A stretch of 64,000 nt of DNA from Polychytrium aggregatum (taxonomy: Eukaryota; Chytridiomycota; Chytridiomycetes; Polychytriales): NCBI RefSeq assembly GCF_025602895.1, contig NW_026516210.1, forward strand, positions 620,001-684,000. Reading direction: 5' to 3'. The translations under genes and the position numbers were made by a program. Of the stretch, positions 43,811 through 55,023 are shown piece after piece (within the stretch, counting starts at the first letter, position 1; every line of letters begins with the position of its first letter). A model generated the notes under the pieces. It saw only the letters and a program-made list of their open reading frames with translations, did not search any database and had not been told where the DNA came from.

Positions 43811-45760
43811 CTACCTGCGACATTTGCATCGACTTGTCAAATCGGAGGATCTTGCTCGATAATATAAAAGCCACCTGGAATGGTTGATATAAGTATCAGC
43901 CTGACTTTGCCTCTCCAATTGCAGCAAAGCTGTACCCACCGCCTTCCATCTCGAAGTATCCGACAGTAGAAACGATGGCATCGGCTGGAACAAAGATATG
44001 ATTCGTTGACTCCATGCTGTCGAGGTGGAAGGTAGCGCACTCGTTGCATGGGCGGTATCCTGAACTGTCATCTCCATATCTGATGTTGATCTTTGGAATC
44101 ACACAGTATGCCCAGTTTGTTGTTTCTCCATCAAAGGAGTGGCTGATGAAATATTGGACTTGATAGAAGCGGACAGAAGAATATGGGTGATTGCTTGCTG
44201 ATGCATCGGGCATATTGGTCCAAACCTGTAGATTCAGAATGCATTAGCTCATATGAGGCTTCGCTATCGCGCGCTGCCGAATGCCTTACCTTCACAACAG
44301 AGTTCATCCGATGATGTGCCGTGCTCATCCGATGTGATTGAGATATGACATGTAGTTCCCCCGCGTCCATCTTGGTGTGTTTGGAGCAAGTGTCCGAATT
44401 CTGATCCCAAAGTGAATGGACATATTGCAAGGCTTCACGATAGCCGTATGAGGAATTGGCAGAAATCGTCCTGGCATAAGCGCTCTTTAGCTTCGCGACT
44501 TGTTCAGAAGGTAGTTTCAGCTTTTGTTGCTGGCCAGACAAGGTTCCGCGGCTATCTTGATTCGAGGCCCGCCCATTGTTTGCAAAGGAGGATGGCCATA
44601 TCCCAGGGTCTTCGCCCAACCTGGATGTTCCTCTCAAGGTCAAGTTCGGAGCAATGCTTGGACCGCTCAGAGAGCTTTGGAGGACGAGCCGATTGGCCAT
44701 ATTGTCCACTGGATGGACCTTCGATCGCCCGATGAGCTTCAGGCGACCACAGGTTCTTTCCATTTCAAACTGCCATTGATATACCAAGGGTCCAAACAAT
44801 CGGATGCACCTAGGCAAGTGTTGGAGCTGATGCACGTAGGTTTTCATCAAACGAAGTCCAGACAGGTCTGGAGCTCTGTCTGGAGGAGGTTCGAGTGACT
44901 CTGGGAGATTTGCGATTGACCTGGTGAATACATTTCGAGTATACGTGGTTAGATATTGAGAATTAGTGAGCTGCCCAACATCCTCAAGTGAAGGGACTGC
45001 TGTCTCGTGCTACTTGCTCTGTGTAGTACTCCTGGAACCTCTGAAGATTTCTCTCGATCTGATTGCATTGAGCAACATTCAACTGGGGAAGCAGCATCAA
45101 TCGAAGGGCATAGACAAAGCGCCTCCATCCCAATCTAGGCACAATAGCATCACTGTTAGGATCAATTCGAATCAAGTATCTCATCGACCGTAGGACGGGC
45201 CCCGGTTCGAGCAGGGTACAATATCAAGAGCTTACAAGTGTTCTAGTGGAAAGCCCGCCGCATTGAGCAGAGGTAGGGAGTACATGATAATCCAATTCTT
45301 CCATTCTTCGGTTTTGAAGCTTTTGTATGAGACAGGGTCCCGACAAGAGGCACCAAAGCCTGTTGGAATCTGAATCCTGCCTTCGCTGATCCATCTTCCG
45401 ATCTTTTTCAGGCACTTGGACGTGATCTTTTGGTCCAAACTTGAGGATGAGGGAGCCTTCCGCGTTCCATTCCAAATCTCCATCATGAGTGGACCGATGT
45501 TCGAGATCACATGCATCAGATCGAGAGGAAGACAGAAGCTGAGCTCGATGGACTCAAGTTGAGTTACACCTGGTCGCCCCACGATCCCTGATCAACATAG
45601 TTAATGTTAACATCGGAGTCGAAAACAACGCCCTGACTCGTCTCGTTAACGTACCGTTTCGGGGCATGCCGTCTTGATCGATGGCCTCCCATATTCTGTT
45701 CAGACTCTCTTCGGTGCGGTATGGACTGGGAGTGTCACGTTCATAGAAGCACATGGCACC
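43811..45760 (-). pseudogene. Tnp2-type transposase, C-terminal portion (interrupted gene)
   Basis: Minus-strand coding segments of a Tnp2-like (CACTA/Plavaka-type) DNA transposase. The clearest part, near 45230-45590, encodes LESIELSFCLPLDLMHVI, the conserved aspartate/histidine segment of this family. A plausible GTACGT...AG intron joins it to the block at 45600-45760 (CFYERDTPSPYRTEE). Downstream blocks at 44984-45184 and 44131-44850 (IRLFGPLVYQWQFEMERTCG) and at 43896-44213 follow in family order, with probable introns between them. The gene stops at the left end of an LTR retrotransposon; its upstream part resumes at 57611. No terminal inverted repeats or target duplication of the DNA transposon itself were found. 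Confidence 0.7.
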
Positions 45761-45765
45761 CCCGG
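45761..45765 (+). repeat. target site duplication CCCGG, left copy
   Basis: Five bases directly before the left LTR, repeated at 57606-57610 directly after the right LTR. Confidence 0.9.
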
Positions 45766-46150
45766 TGTGATGATCATGCACGTTGGGAACACGTGTGGAC
45801 TGCTGCGCGTGATGCACCGTGAGTCATGTTTGTTTGTCTTGGCGTGTATTCCCTGATTGGCTGGCGCCGATGACTCTTACTTCGCCTCCGACTGCGCTGT
45901 GCTTCGCCCCTCTCTCTAGCAGCTCCGCCTCCCTCGCACCCCCATCTCGTCCCTCGTTTGTCGCTCCACCCCTCTCGCCCACTTTCGCCCTTCGGTTTCC
46001 CTCTTGGCTATAAAGCCCCTCCTTTCTTGCACCCATTTTGTATCTGCAGTTCGAACAACACTTGTTGTTATCTGATAAGTCGTAATATAGCTTATCGTTG
46101 TTCGCCAAGCACCTGGTCGTCCAGTGTCGTTGCTTGTCGTGGTCCTCACA
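45766..46150 (+). repeat. 5' LTR of outer family A element
   Basis: 385 bp. It contains a TATAAAG box at 46009-46015 and the sequence AGTTCGAACAA at 46049-46059, a likely transcript start about 40 bp below the TATA box. Confidence 0.95.
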
Positions 46151-46152
46151 TA

Positions 46153-46163
46153 TTGTTCGAACT
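46153..46163 (+). promoter_or_regulatory. self-priming primer binding site
   Basis: TTGTTCGAACT, two bases after the LTR, is the exact reverse complement of 46049-46059 inside the same LTR. No host tRNA 3' end was recognised here. This is the arrangement of self-primed Tf1/sushi elements. Confidence 0.75.
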
Positions 46164-46270
46164 CCCTCTCTCTGTCTGACCACCTGCTTGGCTGAGGCTT
46201 CGTTGCTGCCCTCATCCTTCTATTCTCTGTTGTCTTCCCTGCATCCTCGCTCCCCACTTTCAAAGCCCAC

Positions 46271-47254
46271 ATGGACCAACTCCAGGCCCAAATCGTTGCC
46301 CTCCAGGAGGAACTGGTTCTCCTCCGGACCACACATTCTTCCGCCGCCCCACAGCTCCCGCACATGCCGACCCCGGACAAGTTCGACGGCACCAGGTCAA
46401 AGTTCCGCCCCTTCGTCAACCAGTGCCGCCTGCTCATGATGCTCCAGGCATCCAGGTTCCCGTCCGAGCAAGTCAAGGTGGGTTACGTCTTGAGTTTGCT
46501 CACTGGTCCGGCCCTCCAGTGGGCGACTCCCTTGATCGAGTCGAACGATCAAATCCTGCACTCGTTCGACTCGTTCATGGAACGCTTTCGCCAAGCGTTT
46601 GACGATCCCGACCGCACCCACACTGCCGAGCTGCTCCTTTCCTCCATGGCACAGGGCAACCGCTCGTGCATGGATTATGCCTCAGAGTTCCTCCGCGTTG
46701 CCGCCGACCTTCCCTGGAACGACGAAGCCAAGATCTCCGCCTTCCGCCGTGGCCTGTCGAGGGAGATCAAGCAGCGCCTCTCCTTCATCGACCCTCTCCC
46801 TCTCCGCTTGGTCCCGTTCGTCGAGCGTTGCCTCAAGATCGATGCACGCATCATCGAGCTCAACAACGAGCTCCGAAACACTGGCCCTGTTTCCTTCGGC
46901 ACCCAGGCCTTCAACTCCCGCACCCCGTCCTTCCAGCCGCCCGCCCAGGAGCCTCCGGTTCTCTACTCCGAGCCGATGCAGATCGACGCCGCCGTCGTCA
47001 GCCGCCTGACCCCCGAGGAGAAGAACCGCCGCTTCCAGGAGCGCCTCTGCTTCCGCTGTGGCAAGCCCGGCCACGTCGCCAAGTCCTGCCCCCTCAAGTC
47101 CGGCTCCCGTGCTCCCGCCTCTGGTTCCCGCTTCCCCGGCTCCCGTCCTCAGGCTCCCGGCTCCCGTCCCCGTTCGAAGGTTGTCCGAACCATCGTCTAC
47201 GATGATGGTGAGGAGGAACACTTCGAGTCGGGAAACGACCAGGCCCAGATCTAA
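46271..47254 (+). CDS. gag: gag of outer family A element
   Basis: Structural capsid/nucleocapsid polyprotein, 327 aa. A coiled-coil start (MDQLQAQIVALQEELVLL) is followed by a retrotransposon gag domain (FVNQCRLLMMLQA, ALQWATPLIE, FRQAFDDPDRT). Near residues 261-274 lies one CCHC zinc knuckle, CFRCGKPGHVAKSCP. A basic, Ser/Pro/Arg-rich tail follows. The end overlaps the pol frame by 43 nt; a GGGAAAC heptamer at 47230-47236 is in the correct register for a -1 ribosomal frameshift. Intact. Confidence 0.93.
   Translation: MDQLQAQIVALQEELVLLRTTHSSAAPQLPHMPTPDKFDGTRSKFRPFVNQCRLLMMLQASRFPSEQVKVGYVLSLLTGPALQWATPLIESNDQILHSFDSFMERFRQAFDDPDRTHTAELLLSSMAQGNRSCMDYASEFLRVAADLPWNDEAKISAFRRGLSREIKQRLSFIDPLPLRLVPFVERCLKIDARIIELNNELRNTGPVSFGTQAFNSRTPSFQPPAQEPPVLYSEPMQIDAAVVSRLTPEEKNRRFQERLCFRCGKPGHVAKSCPLKSGSRAPASGSRFPGSRPQAPGSRPRSKVVRTIVYDDGEEEHFESGNDQAQI
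47230..47236 (+). promoter_or_regulatory. candidate -1 ribosomal frameshift site GGGAAAC
   Basis: Slippery heptamer in gag register G GGA AAC. The -1 frame is open from 47212 straight into pol. Confidence 0.7.
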
Positions 47255-49100
47255 GTGGAGGCTTAGATCTGGAGCCGTCTCCCCTTCCTCCAGAAGCAAG
47301 CGTCGATGGTAAGGAGCATGAGGTAAGTGTCGAACGCATGGCTATGTGTGGAATGATCAATGTAGTCGGTGGTGGATCGCACTCTGTCAAACCCGCCTCT
47401 TCTAAGGGCACATCTGGCTCCCAGATGTCTTTGACAGAGCTCCCGATCTCCACACCACCTGCGAACTTGGTCATCTGCTCGAACCATGCTGCCGACACTG
47501 ATCTCTGCTCCGAGCCTTCTTCGTGCGTCTCGTCGATTTCTTCGTCTTCTCCCGTTTTCTCCGCTTCTCTTGTTCTCCCTTCTGGTCGCTCCCTCTCTTG
47601 CCAACTTCTCGTCGATTCTGGTGCCTCCGGCAACTTCATCGACGAGAGCTTTGTTGACCGCTTCTCGGTCCCCCTCGTTTCCAAATCCACTCCCCTCCCT
47701 GTCCAAGGTGTCGATGGCCAGCCACTTTCTTCCGGCCCCATCACTTTTGAGACGGAACCCCTCAAGATTGTTCTTGGGGACTACACTCAACACCTTTCCT
47801 TTGATGTCATTAAGTCTCCCCACCAACCTGTTATCCTTGGCTATCCCTGGCTGCAGTCCATCGAACCCAGGTTCCACTGGGCTCGTGGACTCCTTTGCCT
47901 TCCCCGTCCTGCAAACCACATCCTCAAGGTTGTGGATGCCTCTTCCCTCCCTTCCGTTTCTTCCGTTTCTCCTTCTCCCCTTCCTCTTGTTGGCGACACA
48001 CCCAATGTTTTCCCTCGTGCCTCTACCGACACCACTGTGGTGCTCGCTTCTTCGCCTCGCACCGTTTGTACTCGCGAAGATGATCAGAATAAAGTGATCG
48101 CTCAACGTTATTCTGATTGTGTTCCGAGTGAGGTGCCCTGTTCCTGTGCTGCTCGTCCTGGTCCCTCCGGTCTCGTCTCCGTCCGTCCTGGTCTCCCCGG
48201 TCCCGTTGCTCCCAGCCCCGCTCCTGTCCGTGTCCAAGCGATCAGGTACAAGTCGTTGGAGCAGTCCGTCCTCGACACACAGTCTAGCCCCGACCCCCTG
48301 ACTGTGTTCCAAGTCCTCGTCCTTCCTGCCACCGATCCGGATCCGACGCCCCTCTCGACGTCGATCCCCGAGGAGTACAAGTCGTTTGGCTCAGTCTTCT
48401 CGAAGCAGGAAGCCGATTCGTTGCCCCCGCACCGGACGTACGACTGCCCGATCGACCTGGAGCCCGGCAAGACCCCCAAGTTCGGACCGCTCTACTCCCT
48501 GTCAGAGCCCGAACTCAAGGCCCTTCGTGAATACCTCGACGACAACCTCGTCAAAGGGTTCATCCGTCCTTCGTCCTCTCCCGCCGGTTCTCCGATCCTT
48601 TTCGTCAAGAAGAAGGACGGCTCTCTGCGTCTCTGCGTGGACTATCGCGCATTGAACACGATCACGGTCAAGAATCGTTACCCCTTACCGTTGATCAATG
48701 AGATGCTGGACCGAGTCCGGGACGCGAAGGTGTTCACGAAGCTGGACCTCCGCGGGGCCTACAACCTGCTGCGTATCCGCGCAGGCGACGAGTGGAAGAC
48801 GGCCTTTCGCACTCGTTACGGCCAGTTCGAGTACTTGGTGATGCCCTTTGGACTCACCAATGCTCCGGCCACCTTCCAGCACTTCATCAACGATGTCCTT
48901 CGTGATGAACTGGACAACTTTGCGATTGCCTACCTTGACGACATTTTGATTTACAGCGCTGACCCCACTCAGCATGCAAATCACGTCAAGCAGGTCCTGG
49001 CCAAGCTCCAGGCTGCAAAGTTGTACTGCAAGCTGGAGAAGTGCGAGTTCTCCAAGGACAAGGTCTCATTCCTCGGCTACGTCATCTCGCCCAAGGGTAT
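47237..49100 (+). pseudogene. pol: pol of outer family A element, 5' part (interrupted)
   Basis: Pol frame (-1 relative to gag) with the aspartic protease motif DSGA at 47614-47625. Reverse transcriptase blocks follow: YDCPIDLEPGKTPKFGPLYS, GSPILFVKKKDGSLRLCVDY, FTKLDLRGAYNLLRI, VMPFGLTNAPATFQ, and the catalytic YLDD at 48931-48942. The frame then enters the LTR of the inserted inner copy at 49101, so an abnormal tail is translated up to 49335. The remaining part of pol lies at 55024-57220. Confidence 0.93.
49096..49100 (+). repeat. target site duplication GGTAT, left copy
   Basis: Repeated at 55019-55023 on the far side of the inner element. Confidence 0.9.
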
Positions 49101-49485
49101 TGTGAGGACCACGACAAGCAACGACACTGGACGACCAGGTGCTTGGCGAACAACGATAAGCTATATTACGACTTATCAGATAACAACAAGTGTTGTTCGA
49201 ACTGCAGATACAAAATGGGTGCAAGAAAGGAGGGGCTTTATAGCCAAGAGGGAAACCGAAGGGCGAAAGTGGGCGAGAGGGGTGGAGCGACAAACGAGGG
49301 ACGAGATGGGGGTGCGAGGGAGGCGGAGCTGCTAGAGAGAGGGGCGAAGCACAGCGCAGTCGGAGGCGAAGTAAGAGTCATCGGCGCCAGCCAATCAGGG
49401 AATACACGCCAAGACAAACAAACATGACTCACGGTGCATCACGCGCAGCAGTCCACACGTGTTCCCAACGTGCATGATCATCACA
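49101..49485 (-). repeat. 3' LTR of inner family A element
   Basis: 385 bp; the pol stop codon (49486-49488) directly abuts it. Confidence 0.95.
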
Positions 49486-52400
49486 TCATCCCCTCCCCAA
49501 ACTACGGCCACTCCTGCGAACAATAAGTCCAGGCTTGTCGGGGTACCGGCGGTGGAAGTCGGCTATCTTGTCGGGAGCGTTAACGTAGTTGGCGGGCTCC
49601 CAGCTGCGATGATCAGTCGAGTAGCCCTTCCAATCAACGAAATAGCTCAACTTACCGCGGACCAGCTTGGAGTCGAGGATCTCCTGGACTTCATACTCCA
49701 AGTGGTCGTCGACGCGGACTGGCGGAGGAGGGTCTTGGATGCGGCCGGGGAGGGTGTTCGACTTGTGGGGCTCAAGGAGGGAGACATGGAACACCGGATG
49801 GATCTTGAGATCCTTGGGAAGGTCGAGGCGGAAGGCGAGGGAACCGATGGCTTCGACGATCTTGTAGGGTCCGATGCGCTGGTAGTCCAACTTCTTGCTT
49901 GGACGGGTGGTCTTGATGTTGCGTGTTAGGACCCAGACTTGATCGCCAGGAGCGAACTTGGGAGCGTCGGACTTGTGGGCATCCGCAAAGCGCTTGTAGT
50001 CCGCCTTGGCCTTCTCGAGGTTCTCCTTCAGCAACGCCAAGTTGTGCTGAAGGTGTTCGACTCGGTCGGTCGCGGAGGGGACATCGAGGCTGGAAGGAAG
50101 GACCGGAGACTCGAATCGAGGGTTGAAGCCGTAAGTCGCCAGGAACGGGGAGGCCTTGGTCGAGGTGTGCTCGAGGTTGTTGTATGAGAACTCGGCGAGC
50201 GGGAGCAGCATCGCCCAGTCATCCTGCTGGTACGAGGTGTAGCAGCGGAGATGCTGGTTGATGACTTGGTTGACCCGCTCAGTCTGTCCATCGGTTTGGG
50301 GGTGGAACGCCGTGGACAGACTGGTCTTGATGCCGAGTTCTGAGCACAGGGCCTGCCAGAACCGCGAGGTGAACTGGCTTCCTCGGTCCGAGACGATGTT
50401 GTCCGGGAGACCGTGGAGACGGAAGATGTTGTCGAGGAACAGCGACGCTGTTTCCTCGGCACTTGGGAGGGACCGACAGGGAAGGAAGTGGGCCATCTTG
50501 GTCAGGCTATCGACGACGACAAAGATGCAAGTCTTGCCGTTGGACTCGGGGAGGTCGGTGATAAAGTCCATCGTCACCAGAGACCAGGGTCGCGATGCCG
50601 TCGGGAGGGGCTGCAAGTATCCAAACGGCTTATGTCGAGGGACTTTCGAGCGTGCACAAGTGTCGCACGTCGAGACATAAGCCTGGACATCCTTGCGGAT
50701 TGAGGGCCACCAGAACTGCCTCGAGATCAGTGCCCGAGTCCGCCGAATGCCAGGATGTCCAACAGCGACAGGATCGTGGCATGACTTGAGGACGGGGACT
50801 CGACACGACTCGGGCACAACGATCTTGTCCATGAAGGTGAGGAGACCATCCTTCAGGACATACTTGGGATCGTTGCGGAGCTGGTCCAGGGACGGGTCCT
50901 TGGGTTGCTCCTCGGCAATGAGCTTGAGCAAGTCCACAGGGCGAGTGGAACTTGCATCCGAGGAGCGACGGACGGCACAGGCGAACGACGAAGGTGGCAG
51001 CAACGGGGGAGGCTCCTTGGACACAGGTGCGGACGGAGGGACGTAGTCCGGGCGGCGGGAGAGAGCGTCGGCCTTGCCGTTCTTTGGACCGGGGAGGTAC
51101 TGGATCCGGAGGTCGAACCGAGACAGGAACTGCGACCACCGGGCGTGTCGCTGGTTGAGGATGCGGGCCGACGCCAGGTATTCCAAGTTCTTGTGGTCGG
51201 TAAGGACTTGGACTGGGTGTTGGGCACCTTCGAGGTAGTGTCGCCAGACCTCGAAAGCCTCCTTGATGGCCAAGAGCTCCTTCTCATAGATGCTGTAGTT
51301 GCGTTCAGCATCCATGAGCGTGCGGGAGTGGAAGGAGCACGGGTGCAGGTGGCCATCGGAGCCGCGCTGGGACAGGACGCATCCGATCGCAAAGTCTGAG
51401 GCATCAGACTCCACGACAAAGGGCTTGGATGGGTCGGGGTGCGCAAGGACGGGCTCGGAGACGAAGGCTTCCTTGAGGGACTGGAAAGCCTTGTGGGCGT
51501 CGGGGGACCAGCGGAAGACCTGGGACTTCTTGAACAGGAGCGTGAGCGGACCGGCGATCTTGGCATATCCGTCAATGAAGCGACGGTAAAAGTTCGAGAA
51601 CCCAATGAAGGAGCGAAGGTCGGAGACATTGCGGGGGACGGGCCAGTCGACAATGGCGGAGAGCTTTGCTCGTTCCATCTCGATACCCTTGGGCGAGATG
51701 ACGTAGCCGAGGAATGAGACCTTGTCCTTGGAGAACTCGCACTTCTCCAGCTTGCAGTACAACTTTGCAGCCTGGAGCTTGGCCAGGACCTGCTTGACGT
51801 GATTTGCATGCTGAGTGGGGTCAGCGCTGTAAATCAAAATGTCGTCAAGGTAGGCAATCGCAAAGTTGTCCAGTTCATCACGAAGGACATCGTTGATGAA
51901 GTGCTGGAAGGTGGCCGGAGCATTGGTGAGTCCAAAGGGCATCACCAAGTACTCGAACTGGCCGTAACGAGTGCGAAAGGCCGTCTTCCACTCGTCGCCT
52001 GCGCGGATACGCAGCAGGTTGTAGGCCCCGCGGAGGTCCAGCTTCGTGAACACCTTCGCGTCCCGGACTCGGTCCAGCATCTCATTGATCAACGGTAAGG
52101 GGTAACGATTCTTGACCGTGATCGTGTTCAATGCGCGATAGTCCACGCAGAGACGCAGAGAGCCGTCCTTCTTCTTGACGAAAAGGATCGGAGAACCGGC
52201 GGGAGAGGACGAAGGACGGATGAACCCTTTGACGAGGTTGTCGTCGAGGTATTCACGAAGGGCCTTGAGTTCGGGCTCTGACAGGGAGTAGAGCGGTCCG
52301 AACTTGGGGGTCTTGCCGGGCTCCAGGTCGATCGGGCAGTCGTACGTCCGGTGCGGGGGCAACGAATCGGCTTCCTGCTTCGAGAAGACTGAGCCAAACG

Positions 52401-53446
52401 ACTTGTACTCCTCGGGGATCGACGTCGAGAGGGGCGTCGGATCCGGATCGGTGGCAGGAAGGACGAGGACTTGGAACACAGTCAGGGGGTCGGGGCTAGA
52501 CTGTGTGTCGAGGACGGACTGCTCCAACGACTTGTACCTGATCGCTTGGACACGGACAGGAGCGGGGCTGGGAGCAACGGGACCGGGGAGACCAGGACGG
52601 ACGGAGACGAGACCGGAGGGACCAGGACGAGCAGCACAGGAACAGGGCACCTCACTCGGAACACAATCAGAATAACGTTGAGCGATCACTTTATTCTGAT
52701 CATCTTCGCGAGTACAAACGGTGCGAGGCGAAGAAGCGAGCACCACAGTGGTGTCGGTAGAGGCACGAGGGAAAACATTGGGTGTGTCGCCAACAAGAGG
52801 AAGGGGAGAAGGAGAAACGGAAGAAACGGAAGGGAGGGGAAGAGGCATCCACAACCTTGAGGATGTGGTTTGCAGGACGGGGAAGGCAAAGGAGTCCACG
52901 AGCCCAGTGGAACCTAGGTTCGATGGACTGCAGCCAGGGATAGCCAAGGATAACAGGTTGGTGGGGAGACTTAATGACATCAAAGGAAAGGTGTTGAGTG
53001 TAGTCCCCAAGAACAATCTTGAGGGGTTCCGTCTCAAAAGTGATGGGGCCGGAAGAAAGTGGCTGGCCATCGACACCTTGGACAGGGAGGGGAGTGGATT
53101 TGGAAACGAGGGGGACCGAGAAGCGGTCAACAAAGCTCTCGTCGATGAAGTTGCCGGAGGCACCAGAATCGACGAGAAGTTGGCAAGAGAGGGAGCGACC
53201 AGAAGGGAGAACAAGAGAAGCGGAGAAAACGGGAGAAGACGAAGAATTCGACGAGACGCACGAAGAAGGCTCGGAGCAGAGATCAGTGTCGGCAGCATGG
53301 TTCGAGCAGATGACCAAGTTCGCAGGTGGTGTGGAGATCGGGAGCTCTGTCAAAGACATCTGGGAGCCAGATGTGCCCTTAGAAGAGGCGGGTTTGACAG
53401 AGTGCGATCCACCACCGACTACATTGATCATTCCACACATAGCCAT
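49486..53446 (-). pseudogene. pol: pol of inner family A element, frameshifted
   Basis: Encodes the same protease, reverse transcriptase, RNase H, integrase and chromodomain set as the outer copy. The protease part (DSGASGNF motif) lies in the frame that runs from 53446 to about 52840. Downstream reverse transcriptase to chromodomain lies in another frame that runs to 49486. The cause is one added C (minus strand) in the run after GATGCCTCTTC near 52836-52839. The integrase has an N-terminal HHCC finger, the DD(35)E residues in TMDFITDLPE, VSDRGSQFTSRF and HPQTDGQTERVNQ, and a C-terminal chromodomain (FVDWKGYSTDHRSWEPANYV). Confidence 0.92.
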
Positions 53447-53529
53447 GCGTTCGACACTTACCTCATGCTCCTTACCATCGACGCTTGCTTCTGGAGGAAG
53501 GGGAGACGGCTCCAGATCTAAGCCTCCAC

Positions 53530-54513
53530 TTAGATCTGGGCCTGGTCGTTTCCCGACTCGAAGTGTTCCTCCTCACCATCATCGTAGACGATGGTTCGGA
53601 CAACCTTCGAACGGGGACGGGAGCCGGGAGCCTGAGGACGGGAGCCGGGGAAGCGGGAACCAGAGGCGGGAGCACGGGAGCCGGACTTGAGGGGGCAGGA
53701 CTTGGCGACGTGGCCGGGCTTGCCACAGCGGAAGCAGAGGCGCTCCTGGAAGCGGCGGTTCTTCTCCTCGGGGGTCAGGCGGCTGACGACGGCGGCGTCG
53801 ATCTGCATCGGCTCGGAGTAGAGAACCGGAGGCTCCTGGGCGGGCGGCTGGAAGGACGGGGTGCGGGAGTTGAAGGCCTGGGTGCCGAAGGAAACAGGGC
53901 CAGTGTTTCGGAGCTCGTTGTTGAGCTCGATGATGCGTGCATCGATCTTGAGGCAACGCTCGACGAACGGGACCAAGCGGAGAGGGAGAGGGTCGATGAA
54001 GGAGAGGCGCTGCTTGATCTCCCTCGACAGGCCACGGCGGAAGGCGGAGATCTTGGCTTCGTCGTTCCAGGGAAGGTCGGCGGCAACGCGGAGGAACTCT
54101 GAGGCATAATCCATGCACGAGCGGTTGCCCTGTGCCATGGAGGACAGGAGCAGCTCGGCAGTGTGGGTGCGGTCGGGATCGTCAAACGCTTGGCGAAAGC
54201 GTTCCATGAACGAGTCGAACGAGTGCAGGATTTGATCGTTCGACTCGATCAAGGGAGTCGCCCACTGGAGGGCCGGACCAGTGAGCAAACTCAAGACGTA
54301 ACCCACCTTGACTTGCTCGGACGGGAACCTGGATGCCTGGAGCATCATGAGCAGGCGGCACTGGTTGACGAAGGGGCGGAACTTTGACCTGGTGCCGTCG
54401 AACTTGTCCGGGGTCGGCATGTGCGGGAGCTGTGGGGCGGCGGAAGAATGTGTGGTCCGGAGGAGAACCAGTTCCTCCTGGAGGGCAACGATTTGGGCCT
54501 GGAGTTGGTCCAT
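53530..54513 (-). CDS. gag: gag of inner family A element
   Basis: 327 aa, at most a residue or so different from the outer gag. It keeps the CCHC knuckle and, at 53548-53554 (plus strand GTTTCCC), the GGGAAAC slippery heptamer. Intact. Pol follows in the -1 frame, as in the outer copy. Confidence 0.93.
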   Translation of the reverse strand: MDQLQAQIVALQEELVLLRTTHSSAAPQLPHMPTPDKFDGTRSKFRPFVNQCRLLMMLQASRFPSEQVKVGYVLSLLTGPALQWATPLIESNDQILHSFDSFMERFRQAFDDPDRTHTAELLLSSMAQGNRSCMDYASEFLRVAADLPWNDEAKISAFRRGLSREIKQRLSFIDPLPLRLVPFVERCLKIDARIIELNNELRNTGPVSFGTQAFNSRTPSFQPPAQEPPVLYSEPMQIDAAVVSRLTPEEKNRRFQERLCFRCGKPGHVAKSCPLKSGSRAPASGSRFPGSRPQAPGSRPRSKVVRTIVYDDGEEEHFESGNDQAQI

Positions 54514-54633
54514 GTGGGCTTTGAAAGTGGGGAGCGAGGATGCAGGGAAGACAACAGAGAATAGAAGGATGAGGGCAGCAACGAAGCCTCAGCCAAGCAG
54601 GTGGTCAGACAGAGAGAGGGAGTTCGAACAATA

Positions 54634-55018
54634 TGTGAGGACCACGACAAGCAACGACACTGGACGACCAGGTGCTTGGCGAACAACGATAAGCTATATT
54701 ACGACTTATCAGATAACAACAAGTGTTGTTCGAACTGCAGATACAAAATGGGTGCAAGAAAGGAGGGGCTTTATAGCCAAGAGGGAAACCGAAGGGCGAA
54801 AGTGGGCGAGAGGGGTGGAGCGACAAACGAGGGACGAGATGGGGGTGCGAGGGAGGCGGAGCTGCTAGAGAGAGGGGCGAAGCACAGCGCAGTCGGAGGC
54901 GAAGTAAGAGTCATCGGCGCCAGCCAATCAGGGAATACACGCCAAGACAAACAAACATGACTCACGGTGCATCACGCGCAGCAGTCCACACGTGTTCCCA
55001 ACGTGCATGATCATCACA
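54634..55018 (-). repeat. 5' LTR of inner family A element
   Basis: 385 bp, followed on the minus strand by the same self-priming site as in the outer copy (AGTTCGAACAATA on the plus strand at 54621-54633). Confidence 0.95.
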
Positions 55019-55023
55019 GGTAT
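55019..55023 (+). repeat. target site duplication GGTAT, right copy
   Basis: Second copy of the five bases at 49096-49100. Confidence 0.9.

Larger units (their letters stand above)
49101..55018 (-). mobile_element. Ty3/gypsy chromovirus, inner copy (family A), nested
   Basis: A second, nearly identical copy of the same family, inserted in reverse orientation in the reverse transcriptase/RNase H region of the outer copy. LTRs are 385 bp (5' at 55018-54634, 3' at 49485-49101, reading on the minus strand). A 5-bp target duplication GGTAT flanks it. Gag is intact. Pol carries one extra base in a C run (plus-strand GGGG at 52836-52839), which shifts the frame between protease and reverse transcriptase. 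Only a handful of other differences from the outer copy are visible. Confidence 0.95.

Noticed and set aside
45819-46439. short ORFs within the family A LTR and leader
   Set aside because: They recur in every LTR copy simply because the LTR recurs; no coding signal, and they overlap the promoter and primer site.
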